DNA of 25,755 bases from Gemmatimonadota bacterium (GCA_016649455.1 JAENXO010000002.1:1-25755), one strand, 5' to 3'. Shown: positions 1 to 7,063, counted from the first letter of the stretch. Notes: generated by a model from the letters alone, not told the origin. Numbers and translations: made by a program.

Positions 1-200
1 ACAAGGCGAACGATCCGTCCTTCTCCTGCGGATCCGATGAGATCGCCGGTTTCGACTGCCGGGAGATCGTGACCAGCTACGGGATCGCGGCCCGCCTGAA
101 CTTGCTCGGATTCCTGATCATGGAGCTGGATTTCGTGCATCCGAACAACAGGCCGGGCAAGGACTGGTACTTCCAGTTTAACCTGATTCAGTCGTTCTGA
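1..200 (+). CDS. C-terminal fragment of a probable outer-membrane beta-barrel protein
   Basis: An open frame (first full codon at base 3) enters from the left edge and stops with TGA at 198-200, giving about 65 residues. The end alternates hydrophobic and polar residues (GIAARLNLLGFLIMELDFV, then DWYFQFNLIQSF) and finishes in phenylalanine. That is the usual last-strand signature recognised by the BAM machinery in outer-membrane barrels. Two cysteines (SCGS, DCRE) lie in what would be a loop. The family cannot be named from this fragment; surface-antigen/BamA-like or propeller-plus-barrel proteins are possible. The next gene starts 28 nt downstream on the same strand with its own strong Shine-Dalgarno. 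Confidence 0.6.
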   Translation, partial: KANDPSFSCGSDEIAGFDCREIVTSYGIAARLNLLGFLIMELDFVHPNNRPGKDWYFQFNLIQSF

Positions 201-228
201 TTCGAAGTCTCGAGACAAGGAGGGACAT

Positions 229-570
229 GTGGGCATGATCCTCAGCATTCTCGTCAACGCGGCTGCGCTGTTCGTAGCGGCGAAGATCATTCCGGGGATC
301 GCCGTGGCGGACCTGGGAACGCTGCTGCTCGCCGCCCTGATATTCGGAGTCGTGAATACGTTTGTCCGGCCGCTTGTGAAGCTCCTTTCCCTGCCGATCA
401 CGATTCTGACGCTCGGACTGTTTCATTTCGTGGTCAATGCTGGTCTTCTCGGCCTGACCGCCTGGCTGACGCCCGGATTCTCGATCGACGGATTCTGGGC
501 CGCACTCTTCGGGGCCATCGTAGTATCGCTCGTGGGGATGTTTCTCAGCGGGCTCATCGATCGCGACTGA
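229..570 (+). CDS. Phage-holin-4-like (YvlD-type) small membrane protein
   Basis: The 113-residue protein is almost entirely hydrophobic, with four predicted membrane segments (about residues 3-22, 28-47, 55-78 and 85-108) and a short polar end (LIDRD). The segment NTFVRPLVKLLSLPITILTLG is the hallmark of the PF04020 family, the mycobacterial-type four-TM 'holin' superfamily IV. Members are widespread in bacterial chromosomes and are normally not phage genes; their role is unclear. The AAGGAGGG at 217-224 lies 4 nt before a GTG at 229 and 10 nt before an ATG at 235, so either could be the start. An ATG at 227 is out of frame and closes at once. No phage genes are nearby, so lysis is unlikely. 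Confidence 0.85.
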   Translation: MGMILSILVNAAALFVAAKIIPGIAVADLGTLLLAALIFGVVNTFVRPLVKLLSLPITILTLGLFHFVVNAGLLGLTAWLTPGFSIDGFWAALFGAIVVSLVGMFLSGLIDRD

Positions 571-594
571 CCTGATAACGGGGGACGTTCAACC

Positions 595-1740
595 GTGGAT
601 CACTTTGGAAGAGACCAACTCAAGGAACTGTTCCAGGTGACGGTCGGCCCGGCCGTCAGCATATACATGCCGACGCATCGGAAGGGACCCGACGTCGCAG
701 CGCAGCCGCTCAGGCTGAGGGCCGCGCTTCAGCAGGCGAAGGGGCTGCTGGCAGACAGCGGTGTCCAGAAACCGGACTCTCTGCTCTCGTCCTTCGAGAG
801 TCTGGTTGGCAACGAGGAATTCTGGCGGCACCAGGCGGACGGACTCGCCATGTTCGCCAGCGATGATTTCATCAGACTGTTCCGGTTGCCGGCGGTCGTG
901 CCCGACCTGGTGGTCGTTGCGCCGACCTTCCATACGCGACCGCTGGTGGAGTTTCTCCAGGCCCCTGCACGCTACTGGGTCCTCGCCCTCAGCCAGAACG
1001 AGGTGAGGCTGTGGGAGGGAACCGTGTCCGGGCTGACGCCCGTGAATCTCGAGACGGTTCCGACCAACCTGCGCGCCGCGCTCGGGTTCCAGATCGAGAA
1101 GGACCGCCTGTCGATGCACAGCTCGGGGGGACACGGCAACAAGCCGATGTTTCACGGGCACGGGGCGGGCAAGGATGACACGAAGTCCGAGCTGGAGCAG
1201 TTCTTCCGCAAGGTGGATGCTGGCGTCCAGACACTCCTGGCGGATGAGATCGGACCGATCATTCTCGCCGCCGTCGACTACTACCACCCGATCTACGGGA
1301 GCATCAGCAAGCTGGAGAACCTCGCCCCCGACGGGATCGTGGGGAATGTGAACGACTGGGATCCGGCCAGGCTGCACGAGGCCGCGTGGCCGATCGCCCA
1401 GGCTGGTGTCGATCGAAAGATCGACGAGGCACTCGAGCTGTGGGAGAACTCCTATGGCCGTGGAAAGGTCGAGAGCGATCTGGCTGCCATCGGTCGGCTT
1501 GCCGTGGCGGGCAGGATCCGGATGCTCCTGAGTGAGAAGGGCCGAAACATCTGGGGCCGGTTCTACCCGGTCACCGGTAACCTCGAGGTGATCCAGGAGG
1601 GCGGGGCGGATCCCGGCGGCGACGCCGTGGACCTGGTGGACGAGATCGCCGAGATCGCTCTGCAACACGGAGGTCGGGCGCTGGCGCTCGCGCCCGAGAA
1701 GATGCCGACGGATACCGGGATCGCGGTGGTTCTGCGTTGA
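595..1740 (+). CDS. baeRF-like protein (bacterial archaeo-eukaryotic release-factor family)
   Basis: The 381-residue protein begins at GTG 595. Near its N-terminus it carries SIYMPTHRKGPD followed by PLRLRAALQQAK, a pattern I recognise from baeRF family proteins (family 3-like), bacterial relatives of eRF1/Pelota. The C-terminal part (ALQHGGRALALAPEKMPTDTG then a final LR) resembles the eRF1 C-terminal-like module of that family. Between residues about 180 and 200 is a His/Gly-rich loop (SSGGHGNKPMFHGHGAGK) that may be flexible. Computational work on the family suggested roles in ribosome rescue or translation stress; none is shown here. It lies 24 nt downstream of the holin-like gene and may be co-transcribed. 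A clear intrinsic terminator follows at 1874-1898. Confidence 0.75.
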   Translation: MDHFGRDQLKELFQVTVGPAVSIYMPTHRKGPDVAAQPLRLRAALQQAKGLLADSGVQKPDSLLSSFESLVGNEEFWRHQADGLAMFASDDFIRLFRLPAVVPDLVVVAPTFHTRPLVEFLQAPARYWVLALSQNEVRLWEGTVSGLTPVNLETVPTNLRAALGFQIEKDRLSMHSSGGHGNKPMFHGHGAGKDDTKSELEQFFRKVDAGVQTLLADEIGPIILAAVDYYHPIYGSISKLENLAPDGIVGNVNDWDPARLHEAAWPIAQAGVDRKIDEALELWENSYGRGKVESDLAAIGRLAVAGRIRMLLSEKGRNIWGRFYPVTGNLEVIQEGGADPGGDAVDLVDEIAEIALQHGGRALALAPEKMPTDTGIAVVLR

Positions 1741-1754
1741 CGGTGTCTGGTGGG

Positions 1755-1827
1755 GGAGTGTGTTTCCCCCCTTCGCGAGCTCGACGCGCTGCGCGCGTAA
1801 GGCTCGCTCCAGGAGGACACACACTCC
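1755..1827. repeat. Long imperfect palindrome (73 nt, symmetric, no indels)
   Basis: Bases pair symmetrically about position 1791 (i + j = 3582). The outer arm GGAGTGTGT (1755-1763) pairs with ACACACTCC (1819-1827), GCGAGC (1775-1780) with GCTCGC (1802-1807), and ACGCGC (1784-1789) with GCGCGT (1793-1798). By my count 26 of 35 positions form Watson-Crick pairs and one is a G-T wobble, with a 3-nt loop. It lies just past the stop of the baeRF gene, between convergent genes. It could be a processed 3' structure, a structured RNA or a palindromic mobile remnant. Confidence 0.75.
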
Positions 1828-1849
1828 TTCCGACCTGACGCCAGCGGCA

Positions 1850-1863
1850 GAGCCACGTGGCTC
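1850..1863. repeat. Perfect 14-bp palindrome
   Basis: GAGCCACGTGGCTC is a perfect palindrome in the convergent intergenic region, between the 73-nt hairpin and the intrinsic terminator. It contains the E-box-like core CACGTG. It could be a protein-binding site or part of a larger folded RNA; nothing in the sequence decides this. Confidence 0.6.
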
Positions 1864-1873
1864 AATGAATAAC

Positions 1874-1898
1874 GGGCGACCCCAGCACGAGGTCGCCC
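1874..1898 (+). terminator. Intrinsic terminator of the baeRF gene
   Basis: GGGCGACC (1874-1881) and GGTCGCCC (1891-1898) form a perfect 8-bp stem with a 9-nt loop. It is followed on the plus strand by the T-rich run TTTGTTGTT. This is a standard rho-independent terminator about 135 nt past the baeRF stop codon. Confidence 0.75.
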
Positions 1899-1918
1899 TT
1901 TGTTGTTCCCTGTACGTG

Positions 1919-2037
1919 CCGTGCTATTGATACGTCACGGAGGTGGTGGTGCAGCGGTGAAGAGAACCTGCAGCGCGAAGCGATGGGAGTTCTCGTAACC
2001 GGCGCACCACCACCCCCGACCAGAATCAATAGTACGG
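1919..2037. repeat. 119-nt near-palindrome overlapping the 3' end of nfuA
   Basis: Bases pair symmetrically about 1978 (i + j = 3956) over 119 nt with no insertion or deletion in either arm. Paired blocks are CCGTgCTATTGAT (1919-1931) with 2025-2037, GGTGGTGGTGC (1942-1952) with GCACCACCACC (2004-2014), GAGAAC (1962-1967) with GTTCTC (1989-1994), and a CGC-GAA-GCG tip at 1974-1982. By my count about 43 of 58 positions pair, plus two wobbles. The outer arm includes the last codons and TGA of nfuA on the minus strand. No T-run follows on either side, so it is not a textbook terminator. A structured RNA, an mRNA 3' stabiliser or a palindromic element are alternatives. Confidence 0.8.
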
Positions 2038-2601
2038 ATTCGACCCCGCGTCATGATTGGTCACATCCACGATGTCACGAATCTCCGGAAGCGTCTCCAT
2101 GAGGATCCGCTTGATTCCCTGGGCGAGAGTAACCGCAGCCATCCCGCACCCCTGACAGCCGCCCTGCATCTGCAGGTAAATCACGTCGCCCCGCACGTCG
2201 ACCAGCGTAACGGCGCCACCGTGGCCGGCGATCGACGGATTGATCTGGTACTCGATCACGTGCTTCACACGGTCAGCGAGCGGACCGGCGGGCGTGGCCT
2301 CCCCGATCGGCTTGATGTTCGGGTTCTCGACCTTGAATCCGCTCCCCTGGATCGTCTCGACCCAGTCCACGGTCGCGCCTTCGAGTAGAACGGCGCTCTC
2401 GGGGTCGACCACGAGACCGAATCCACCACCGTCGAGGGTCTCGTCAGCCTCGCCGCGCTCGTTCGCCTCGATCAGGGCCAGGTCGTAGCGGGGAGCCAGC
2501 GGGCTGGAGTCGAGTACCTCGATCCGTACTACCAGCTCACCATCTTCCATCTCCATGAACGCGAGAACCCGTTCCCGCGCCTGTTCCGTAAAGGTGATCA
2601 C
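2026..2601 (-). CDS. nfuA: NfuA-type iron-sulfur carrier protein
   Basis: The 191-residue protein has an N-terminal A-type/HesB-like domain (about 1-100) that lacks the cysteines of active IscA proteins. A C-terminal NifU-like domain (about 108-185) carries the cluster motif GGCQGCGMA with C149 and C152. Length and cysteine positions match E. coli NfuA, which holds a [4Fe-4S] cluster and delivers it to apo-enzymes, especially under stress. The start is GTG at 2601 with a weak GGAAGG/ACGGAAA upstream. It follows the proline dehydrogenase gene by 24 nt, so the two are probably co-transcribed. Its stop codon is embedded in the outer arm of a 119-nt palindrome, which may shape its mRNA end. A cluster carrier suits a region with Rieske and fumarase-linked metabolism, though NfuA is general. 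Confidence 0.93.
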   Translation of the reverse strand: MITFTEQARERVLAFMEMEDGELVVRIEVLDSSPLAPRYDLALIEANERGEADETLDGGGFGLVVDPESAVLLEGATVDWVETIQGSGFKVENPNIKPIGEATPAGPLADRVKHVIEYQINPSIAGHGGAVTLVDVRGDVIYLQMQGGCQGCGMAAVTLAQGIKRILMETLPEIRDIVDVTNHDAGSNPYY

Positions 2602-2625
2602 GCTGATTTCCGTCCTTCCGTAGTC

Positions 2626-3537
2626 TCAGCCGCCCAGCGCAGCACGCAGCCCGAACAGCAAGTTGGCAGGGCGCTCCGCCATGCGGCGCATCAGATACGA
2701 GTACCACTGCGATCCGTACGGCACATAGATCCGCATGTTCAGGCCGTTGGCCACCAGCTGGCGCTGGTAGTCGCGTCGCACTCCGTACAGCATCTGTAAC
2801 TCGAATGCGTCGTCTGAGATCCCATTGCGTGCCACATGCTCGAGTGTCGCGTCGATCATTCGCTCGTCATGCGACGCGATTGCCGTCTGTGCCCCGCCGT
2901 CGAGCAGCAGGCGCATCAGCCGGATGAAGCTTGCTTCCACTTCCGTCTTCTGCTGGAAGGCGACGGACGCGGGCTCCTGGTAGGCACCCTTGCACAACCG
3001 GACCGGGGCTCCGACCCTGACCAGCTCCTTGATGTCGGCCTCGCTGCGCCTGAGGTACGACTGAATCACGATTCCGACGTTCGAGTGCTCGGCGAACACC
3101 TTGTGAAAGATCCGCAGCGTCCGATCGGTGTGTTCGGAGCTCTCCATGTCGATTCTCACGAAGGTGCCGAGCTGTTCCGCGTACTGGACGATGCCGAGGA
3201 TATTCCGGAAGCAGAAATCCTCGTCGATATCGAGGCCGAGCTGTGTGAGCTTGAGCGAAATCGTCGAGACAGCGTCGCTCGCTTCGATCTCGTCCAGGCT
3301 CGTCCGATAGGCCGCTGTCGCCGCCTCGGCTTCCTCGGGTTCGTTGACGCTTTCGCCGAGCAGGTCGAGGGTGACTCTGAATCCGGCGTCGTTCAACGCC
3401 CGGGCCGCGGCGAGCGCCTCAGCGGAGGTCTCGCCGGCCACGAACCGACCGGCCGCCTTCCGGGAGAACGGCATCTTCATGAGGACATTCTTGAAGTCCT
3501 CGCGGTCACTCAGAAACAGAAGGGTCTGTCGCAGCAT
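2626..3537 (-). CDS. Proline dehydrogenase (monofunctional, FAD-dependent)
   Basis: The 303-residue protein matches monofunctional PRODH, which oxidises proline to pyrroline-5-carboxylate and passes electrons through FAD to the quinone pool at the membrane. Diagnostic motifs are RLCKGAY (about 180-186; the family usually has RLVKGAY) and the proline-binding end YVPYGSQWYSYLMRRMAERP (271-290). The barrel strands VTLDLLGES (about 55-63) and VRIDME (about 127-132) are also typical. The length equals that of Thermus/Bacillus-type enzymes and excludes a fused P5C dehydrogenase, which is not seen elsewhere in the window. The ATG at 3537 has only a weak Shine-Dalgarno. The gene lies 114 nt downstream of pyrE and 24 nt upstream of nfuA. 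Confidence 0.93.
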   Translation of the reverse strand: MLRQTLLFLSDREDFKNVLMKMPFSRKAAGRFVAGETSAEALAAARALNDAGFRVTLDLLGESVNEPEEAEAATAAYRTSLDEIEASDAVSTISLKLTQLGLDIDEDFCFRNILGIVQYAEQLGTFVRIDMESSEHTDRTLRIFHKVFAEHSNVGIVIQSYLRRSEADIKELVRVGAPVRLCKGAYQEPASVAFQQKTEVEASFIRLMRLLLDGGAQTAIASHDERMIDATLEHVARNGISDDAFELQMLYGVRRDYQRQLVANGLNMRIYVPYGSQWYSYLMRRMAERPANLLFGLRAALGG

Positions 3538-3651
3538 GGCTCACGGGATCCGGTAGCCGTACCTGGGCACGGCAAGAGAGTGGCGGCCGGCCTGACCGAC
3601 CGATGGGGCCAATTCACGTCCGCGGAATCTGCGACCGCACGGCAGGTGGCG

Positions 3652-4221
3652 CTACCGCTCCCCGGCGCCCTGCAGCACCTGGCGGAATTCGTCGACGCCG
3701 TACAGGGATTCAACCCTGTACCCGGCCTGTTCGATCATCTCGCGGCCGCCTTCCTGGCGATCGACTGCGGCGAGGACCATCAGAATCGTCCCCTGTTCCG
3801 CCTTCACTGCTTCACATGCCTGGAGAGCCGAGCCACCGGTCGTGATCACGTCCTCCACCACCACGACCCGGGCTCCGGATTCGAAGCACCCCTCGATCCG
3901 TTGTCCAGTGCCGTGGCGTTTCGGGCGCTTGCGCACGGAGAAGGCCTGGATCGGGCGTCCACGGCGGAAGCTCTCTCCGGCGATCGCATATGCGATCGGG
4001 TCAGCGCCCATCGTCAGGCCTCCCACCACGTCCGGTACCAGGTCCGCGGCCTCGATCGCGTCGAGCCCCACTTCGCCGAGCAGCACCTGCCCCTCGGCGC
4101 TCATCGTCGTGGTGCGGCAGTCGATGTAGAAGTCGCTCTTGCGGCCCGAGGACAGCGTGAAGTCGCCAAGCTGGAACGATCGCTCGACGAACAGGCGGAG
4201 CAGGCGTTCACGTGCATTCAT
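3652..4221 (-). CDS. pyrE: Orotate phosphoribosyltransferase
   Basis: This 189-residue enzyme joins orotate and PRPP to make OMP in pyrimidine synthesis. The PRPP-binding motif VVVVEDVITTGGSA is at about residues 119-132, and the flexible catalytic loop RKRPKRHGTGQ at about 97-107. FTLSSGRKSDFYIDCR (21-36) is the usual N-terminal orotate-site region. The reading frame stays open upstream to 4281, but the family alignment favours MNARERLL at 4221. That start lies inside the 3' end of the Fur-family gene (14-nt overlap), which suggests coupled translation. No other pyrimidine genes are in view. The protein is slightly short next to some 205-215-residue homologues but appears complete. Confidence 0.93.
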   Translation of the reverse strand: MNARERLLRLFVERSFQLGDFTLSSGRKSDFYIDCRTTTMSAEGQVLLGEVGLDAIEAADLVPDVVGGLTMGADPIAYAIAGESFRRGRPIQAFSVRKRPKRHGTGQRIEGCFESGARVVVVEDVITTGGSALQACEAVKAEQGTILMVLAAVDRQEGGREMIEQAGYRVESLYGVDEFRQVLQGAGER

Positions 4222-4684
4222 TGCAGGTTCCAAACACCTTGATCTGACGGGTGATCGGGACGAAGTCCGAGGACGCGACAACGTCTGCCAGTACCCGGTC
4301 CACGTCTGGATGCTCGAACGGGAATACCCGTCCGCACTCGGTACAAATCAGGTGGTCGTGCCGTGCCGCTCCGACCTGTACCTGATATCGCTTGAAGCCT
4401 TCATCGAAGTCGTGCTCCGTTGCAAGGCCAAGCTCCACCAGCAGGGCGAGTGTCCGGTAGATCGTCGCCTTGCCAAGCTGTTCGCCTCGCTCGCGGAGCT
4501 CCTCGCCCACCTCGTCGGCGGAGAAATTCCGCGGAGACTCGAACAGCACCCGGGCTATCGCTTCCCGCTGGTGCGTGAACGGAAGCTCCCGCTCCCGCAA
4601 CTCTCCGCGCAACACCTCCATGAGGAGGGCGGCGCATCCGAGAGGGGGCCTGGTGGCCGGAAAGGCCGTGCTCGCGTCGTTCAT
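4208..4684 (-). CDS. Fur-family metal-dependent transcriptional repressor
   Basis: The 158-residue protein has the Fur/PerR/Zur layout. A winged helix spans about 30-95, with the recognition region KATIYRTLALLVELGLA. A metal-binding dimerisation domain follows, with ARHDHLICTECGRV at about 107-120. Two structural zinc pairs are visible, C114-x2-C117 and C154-x2-C157. The extra roughly 25 N-terminal residues are longer than in E. coli Fur. Which metal or peroxide it senses cannot be read from sequence alone. The ATG at 4684 has AGGAAGG close upstream. Its 3' end overlaps pyrE. A regulator of iron or oxidative stress would make sense beside this haem- and Fe-S-heavy region, but control of those genes is untested, and I saw no convincing Fur box. 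Confidence 0.92.
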   Translation of the reverse strand: MNDASTAFPATRPPLGCAALLMEVLRGELRERELPFTHQREAIARVLFESPRNFSADEVGEELRERGEQLGKATIYRTLALLVELGLATEHDFDEGFKRYQVQVGAARHDHLICTECGRVFPFEHPDVDRVLADVVASSDFVPITRQIKVFGTCNECT

Positions 4685-4801
4685 GCACCTTCCTGTTTCG
4701 GGTCCGCCGGAATCGTGGCCGGCGATGATCGAACTGGATGACCGTGGTCAGGCCAGGATCAGAAGATATAGAGACTGAGAGTGCGCCTCAACGATGTCGC
4801 C

Positions 4802-4819
4802 CGGAGGAGAAATCCTCCG
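4802..4819. repeat. Short hairpin with GAAA tetraloop
   Basis: CGGAGGA (4802-4808) and TCCTCCG (4813-4819) form a 7-bp perfect stem closed by the stable GAAA tetraloop. It lies about 130 nt upstream of the DUF192 lipoprotein start, in the divergent promoter region. No T-run follows, so it is more likely a leader RNA structure than a terminator. Confidence 0.5.
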
Positions 4820-4832
4820 ACTGGCAGAGTTG

Positions 4833-4937
4833 GAATTCCGCCCTCGAGTGTACGATCCGGTTGCGCGGCCGGGAGACGTGCGCATCTTGCCGGGGGACGG
4901 GAGACTGGCCCGCCGAATTCTACCACTCGATCGTACG
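4833..4937. repeat. Imperfect direct repeat upstream of the DUF192 gene
   Basis: Two copies of the pattern GAATTC-N(4-5)-CTCGA-NN-GTACG occur at about 4833-4854 and 4916-4937, on the same strand and 83 nt apart. The second copy ends just before the start codon at 4947. They could be paired regulator sites or chance. Confidence 0.35.
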
Positions 4938-4946
4938 GAAAATGCC

Positions 4947-5537
4947 ATGAATGCAGTTGTGTCGAACCAGGATAAGACTTCCCATCCGGGATTCCGACTC
5001 CGTCTCGACGGACGGCTCTCATTGCTGCTCACGCTAGCCGTCGTGGCTCTGATCGGTTGCGGTGGAGCAGCGGGAGATGACGGAGACTCGGGACGGACGG
5101 ACGGGTCGTCGTCGGCCGGAGCGCCGGGCACGGCAATGGACCAGGAGGCGACGGACAGCCCCAGGTTCGGCCCCGGCGGGCAGTTGATCCGCACGGTGGA
5201 TGTGAGCGTCGGCGGAATTCCGATCTCGGTCGAGATCGCGGACACGCCCGCCCTGCGGGAAACGGGGCTGATGCATCGAGACAGTCTTTCCGCAAACCAC
5301 GGCATGCTGTTCGTCTACGCTGACGAGCGGCTGCGCAGCTTCTGGATGCGAAATACGAAGATCCCGCTCGATATCGCGTTCATCGACGGAAACGGGTCGA
5401 TCGTGAACATCAAGCAGATGGAGGCCCAGACGGACGAGAATACGCTCTCGACCGCTCCCGCGATGTACGCCCTCGAGATGAGTCTTGGCTGGTTCGAGGC
5501 GAACGGAGTCGGGGTCGGAGACCGTCTGGAATTCTGA
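4947..5537 (+). CDS. DUF192-domain lipoprotein
   Basis: The frame is open from 4794, but the ATG at 4947 is preferred because it places a lipoprotein signal at the N-terminus: basic residues, a hydrophobic run LSLLLTLAVVA, then the lipobox LIGC with C38. The mature protein begins with a Gly/Asp/Ser-rich linker (about 39-75). A DUF192 domain (PF02643, about 80-195) follows, recognised by GLMHRDSLSANHGMLFVY and FWMRNTKIPLDIAFID. The family is a small beta-barrel fold of unknown function, usually exported. Length is 196 residues. The Shine-Dalgarno is weak (ACGGAAA). Fumarase follows 49 nt downstream on the same strand, so the two may share a transcript; no functional link is known. Confidence 0.85.
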   Translation: MNAVVSNQDKTSHPGFRLRLDGRLSLLLTLAVVALIGCGGAAGDDGDSGRTDGSSSAGAPGTAMDQEATDSPRFGPGGQLIRTVDVSVGGIPISVEIADTPALRETGLMHRDSLSANHGMLFVYADERLRSFWMRNTKIPLDIAFIDGNGSIVNIKQMEAQTDENTLSTAPAMYALEMSLGWFEANGVGVGDRLEF

Positions 5538-5586
5538 GGCGCCCAGCCTCACCCCACCCTCGTCGAACCAAAAGGCGGGTAACAGG

Positions 5587-6984
5587 ATGTCCCAGAACCG
5601 AATCGAGAAGGACTCGATGGGGCCGGTCGAGATTCCGGCCGAGATGATCTATGGTGCCCAGACGGAACGGGCTCGCCGCAATTTTCCGATCAGCCGGCTT
5701 CGTTTCGACCGGCGATTTCTGTACGCTCTGGGCGCGATAAAGCGAGCAGCGGCCGAGGTGAACGAGGAGCTCGGTCTGCTGGACTCCGAGCGTGCAGGAG
5801 CTATCAAGCAGGCCGCGCAAGAAGTAATGGACGGCGAGCTCGACGCCCACTTCGTGCTGGACATCTTCCAGACCGGCTCCGGCACGTCGACGAACATGAA
5901 CGCCAACGAAGTAATCGCCAATCGCGCCAACGTGATCCTCGGCGGCGAGGTCGGCTTGAAAGAACCTGTCCATCCGAATGATCACGTCAACAAAGGTCAA
6001 TCCAGTAATGACGTGATCCCCACGGCGGTTCACGTGTCTGCCCTGTTCGCCGTAGAGGGCGAGTTGCTGCCGGCGCTGGCCCACCTGGGAGGTGCGCTCG
6101 CGGCGAAGTCGGAGGAATTCGACGGCGTGTACAAGGCAGGGCGTACGCACCTCCAGGACGCGACTCCGATGCGTCTCGGACAGGAATTCGGTGGATACGC
6201 CAGCCAGGTGTCACACGGCATCCGCCGCGTGGAGATGGCGCGGGATTCGCTCAGAGAGCTGGCGATCGGCGGGACGGCCGTCGGTACGGGGATCAATACG
6301 CATCCCGAGTTCGGAGGCCGGATGGCCGCCCGGCTCACCGAGATCACCGGAGTGGCATTTCGTGAGGCGGAAAATCACTTCGAGGCACAGGGAGCCCGCG
6401 ACGCCGTAGTCGAGATGAGCGGCATGCTGAAGGTCGTCGCGTGCAGTCTGATGAAGGTCGCCAACGACATCCGGTGGCTTGGGTGCGGGCCCCGGTGTGG
6501 CCTGGGAGAGCTCAACCTGCCGGAGCTTCAGCCGGGCTCGTCGATCATGCCGGGTAAGGTGAACCCGGTGATGTCGGAGATGCTCACCATGGTCGCGGCG
6601 CAGGTGATCGGGAACGACGCGGCGATCACGATCGGCGGAGAGCGTGGAAATCTCGAACTCAACGTCATGATCCCGGTGATGATTCACAACCTGCTCGAGT
6701 CGATCGAAATCCTCTCCACGGGCAGCAGGACGTTTGCGGATCACTGCGTCTCGGGGCTCACGGCCAACGTCGATCAGTGCATGCGATACGCGGAGACCAC
6801 GGGCTCGCTTTCGACGGCCCTGGTACCGGCCATCGGGTACGACAAAGCGGCCGAGGTGGCGAAGAAGTCGCTCAAGGAGGACAAGACTCTCCGCCAGGTC
6901 GTGCAGGAGATGGGCCTGATGAGCGACAGGGAGCTCGAGGAGATCATCGACTTCGCGAAGATGACAGCGCCGAACGTCGGCTGA
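5587..6984 (+). CDS. fumC: Class II fumarate hydratase
   Basis: This 465-residue enzyme of the aspartase/fumarase superfamily interconverts fumarate and malate in the TCA cycle without an iron-sulfur cluster. The superfamily signature GSSIMPGKVNP is at about 317-327. Other catalytic-site segments are TGSGTSTNMNANEV (about 97-110), HPNDHVNKGQSSND (about 129-142) and AGRTHLQDATP (about 184-194), with the conserved His. The fumarase-type rather than aspartase-type reading rests on overall motif match. ATG 5587 is chosen because MSQNRIEKDSMGPVEIP aligns with family N-termini, although the frame is open further upstream to 5485. The gene ends 107 nt before a convergent cytochrome gene. Confidence 0.95.
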   Translation: MSQNRIEKDSMGPVEIPAEMIYGAQTERARRNFPISRLRFDRRFLYALGAIKRAAAEVNEELGLLDSERAGAIKQAAQEVMDGELDAHFVLDIFQTGSGTSTNMNANEVIANRANVILGGEVGLKEPVHPNDHVNKGQSSNDVIPTAVHVSALFAVEGELLPALAHLGGALAAKSEEFDGVYKAGRTHLQDATPMRLGQEFGGYASQVSHGIRRVEMARDSLRELAIGGTAVGTGINTHPEFGGRMAARLTEITGVAFREAENHFEAQGARDAVVEMSGMLKVVACSLMKVANDIRWLGCGPRCGLGELNLPELQPGSSIMPGKVNPVMSEMLTMVAAQVIGNDAAITIGGERGNLELNVMIPVMIHNLLESIEILSTGSRTFADHCVSGLTANVDQCMRYAETTGSLSTALVPAIGYDKAAEVAKKSLKEDKTLRQVVQEMGLMSDRELEEIIDFAKMTAPNVG

Positions 6985-7022
6985 GATCTCCCGGCGGGCC
7001 GCCCGGGCCCGCTCGTCCTGTG

Positions 7023-7063
7023 CCGTCCAGTGCCTGCAGGCCGGGTGCCTGCAGGCCGGACGG
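7023..7063. repeat. Tandem 15-bp duplication inside a hairpin
   Basis: The 15-mer GTGCCTGCAGGCCGG occurs twice head to tail at 7030-7044 and 7045-7059. Each copy holds the palindrome GCCTGCAGGC, and flanking CCGTCC (7023-7028) and GGACGG (7058-7063) are complementary. The whole can fold into a 10-bp stem with a short loop and a 6-bp outer stem. It lies between the convergent fumC and dihaem lipoprotein genes and may act as a two-way terminator, although no T-run is present. Confidence 0.6.

Noticed and set aside
229..570. Phage holin implying a prophage
   Set aside because: The family is a chromosomal membrane protein family, and no endolysin, integrase or structural phage gene is nearby.
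589..1824. Minus-strand 411-codon open frame opposite the baeRF gene
   Set aside because: The plus-strand product has family motifs; this one is an antisense shadow extending into a hairpin region.
1924..2032. Possible tRNA (including tRNA-Sec) in the palindromic region
   Set aside because: It forms one long hairpin without a T-arm GGTTCRANYCC, D-arm or anticodon arm.
2836..4242. Plus-strand 468-codon open frame across proline dehydrogenase and pyrE
   Set aside because: It spans two recognisable minus-strand genes and the gap between them, with no family match.
4685..4946. Fur box in the divergent gap next to the Fur-family gene
   Set aside because: No stretch resembling the GATAATGATAATCATTATC consensus could be found.
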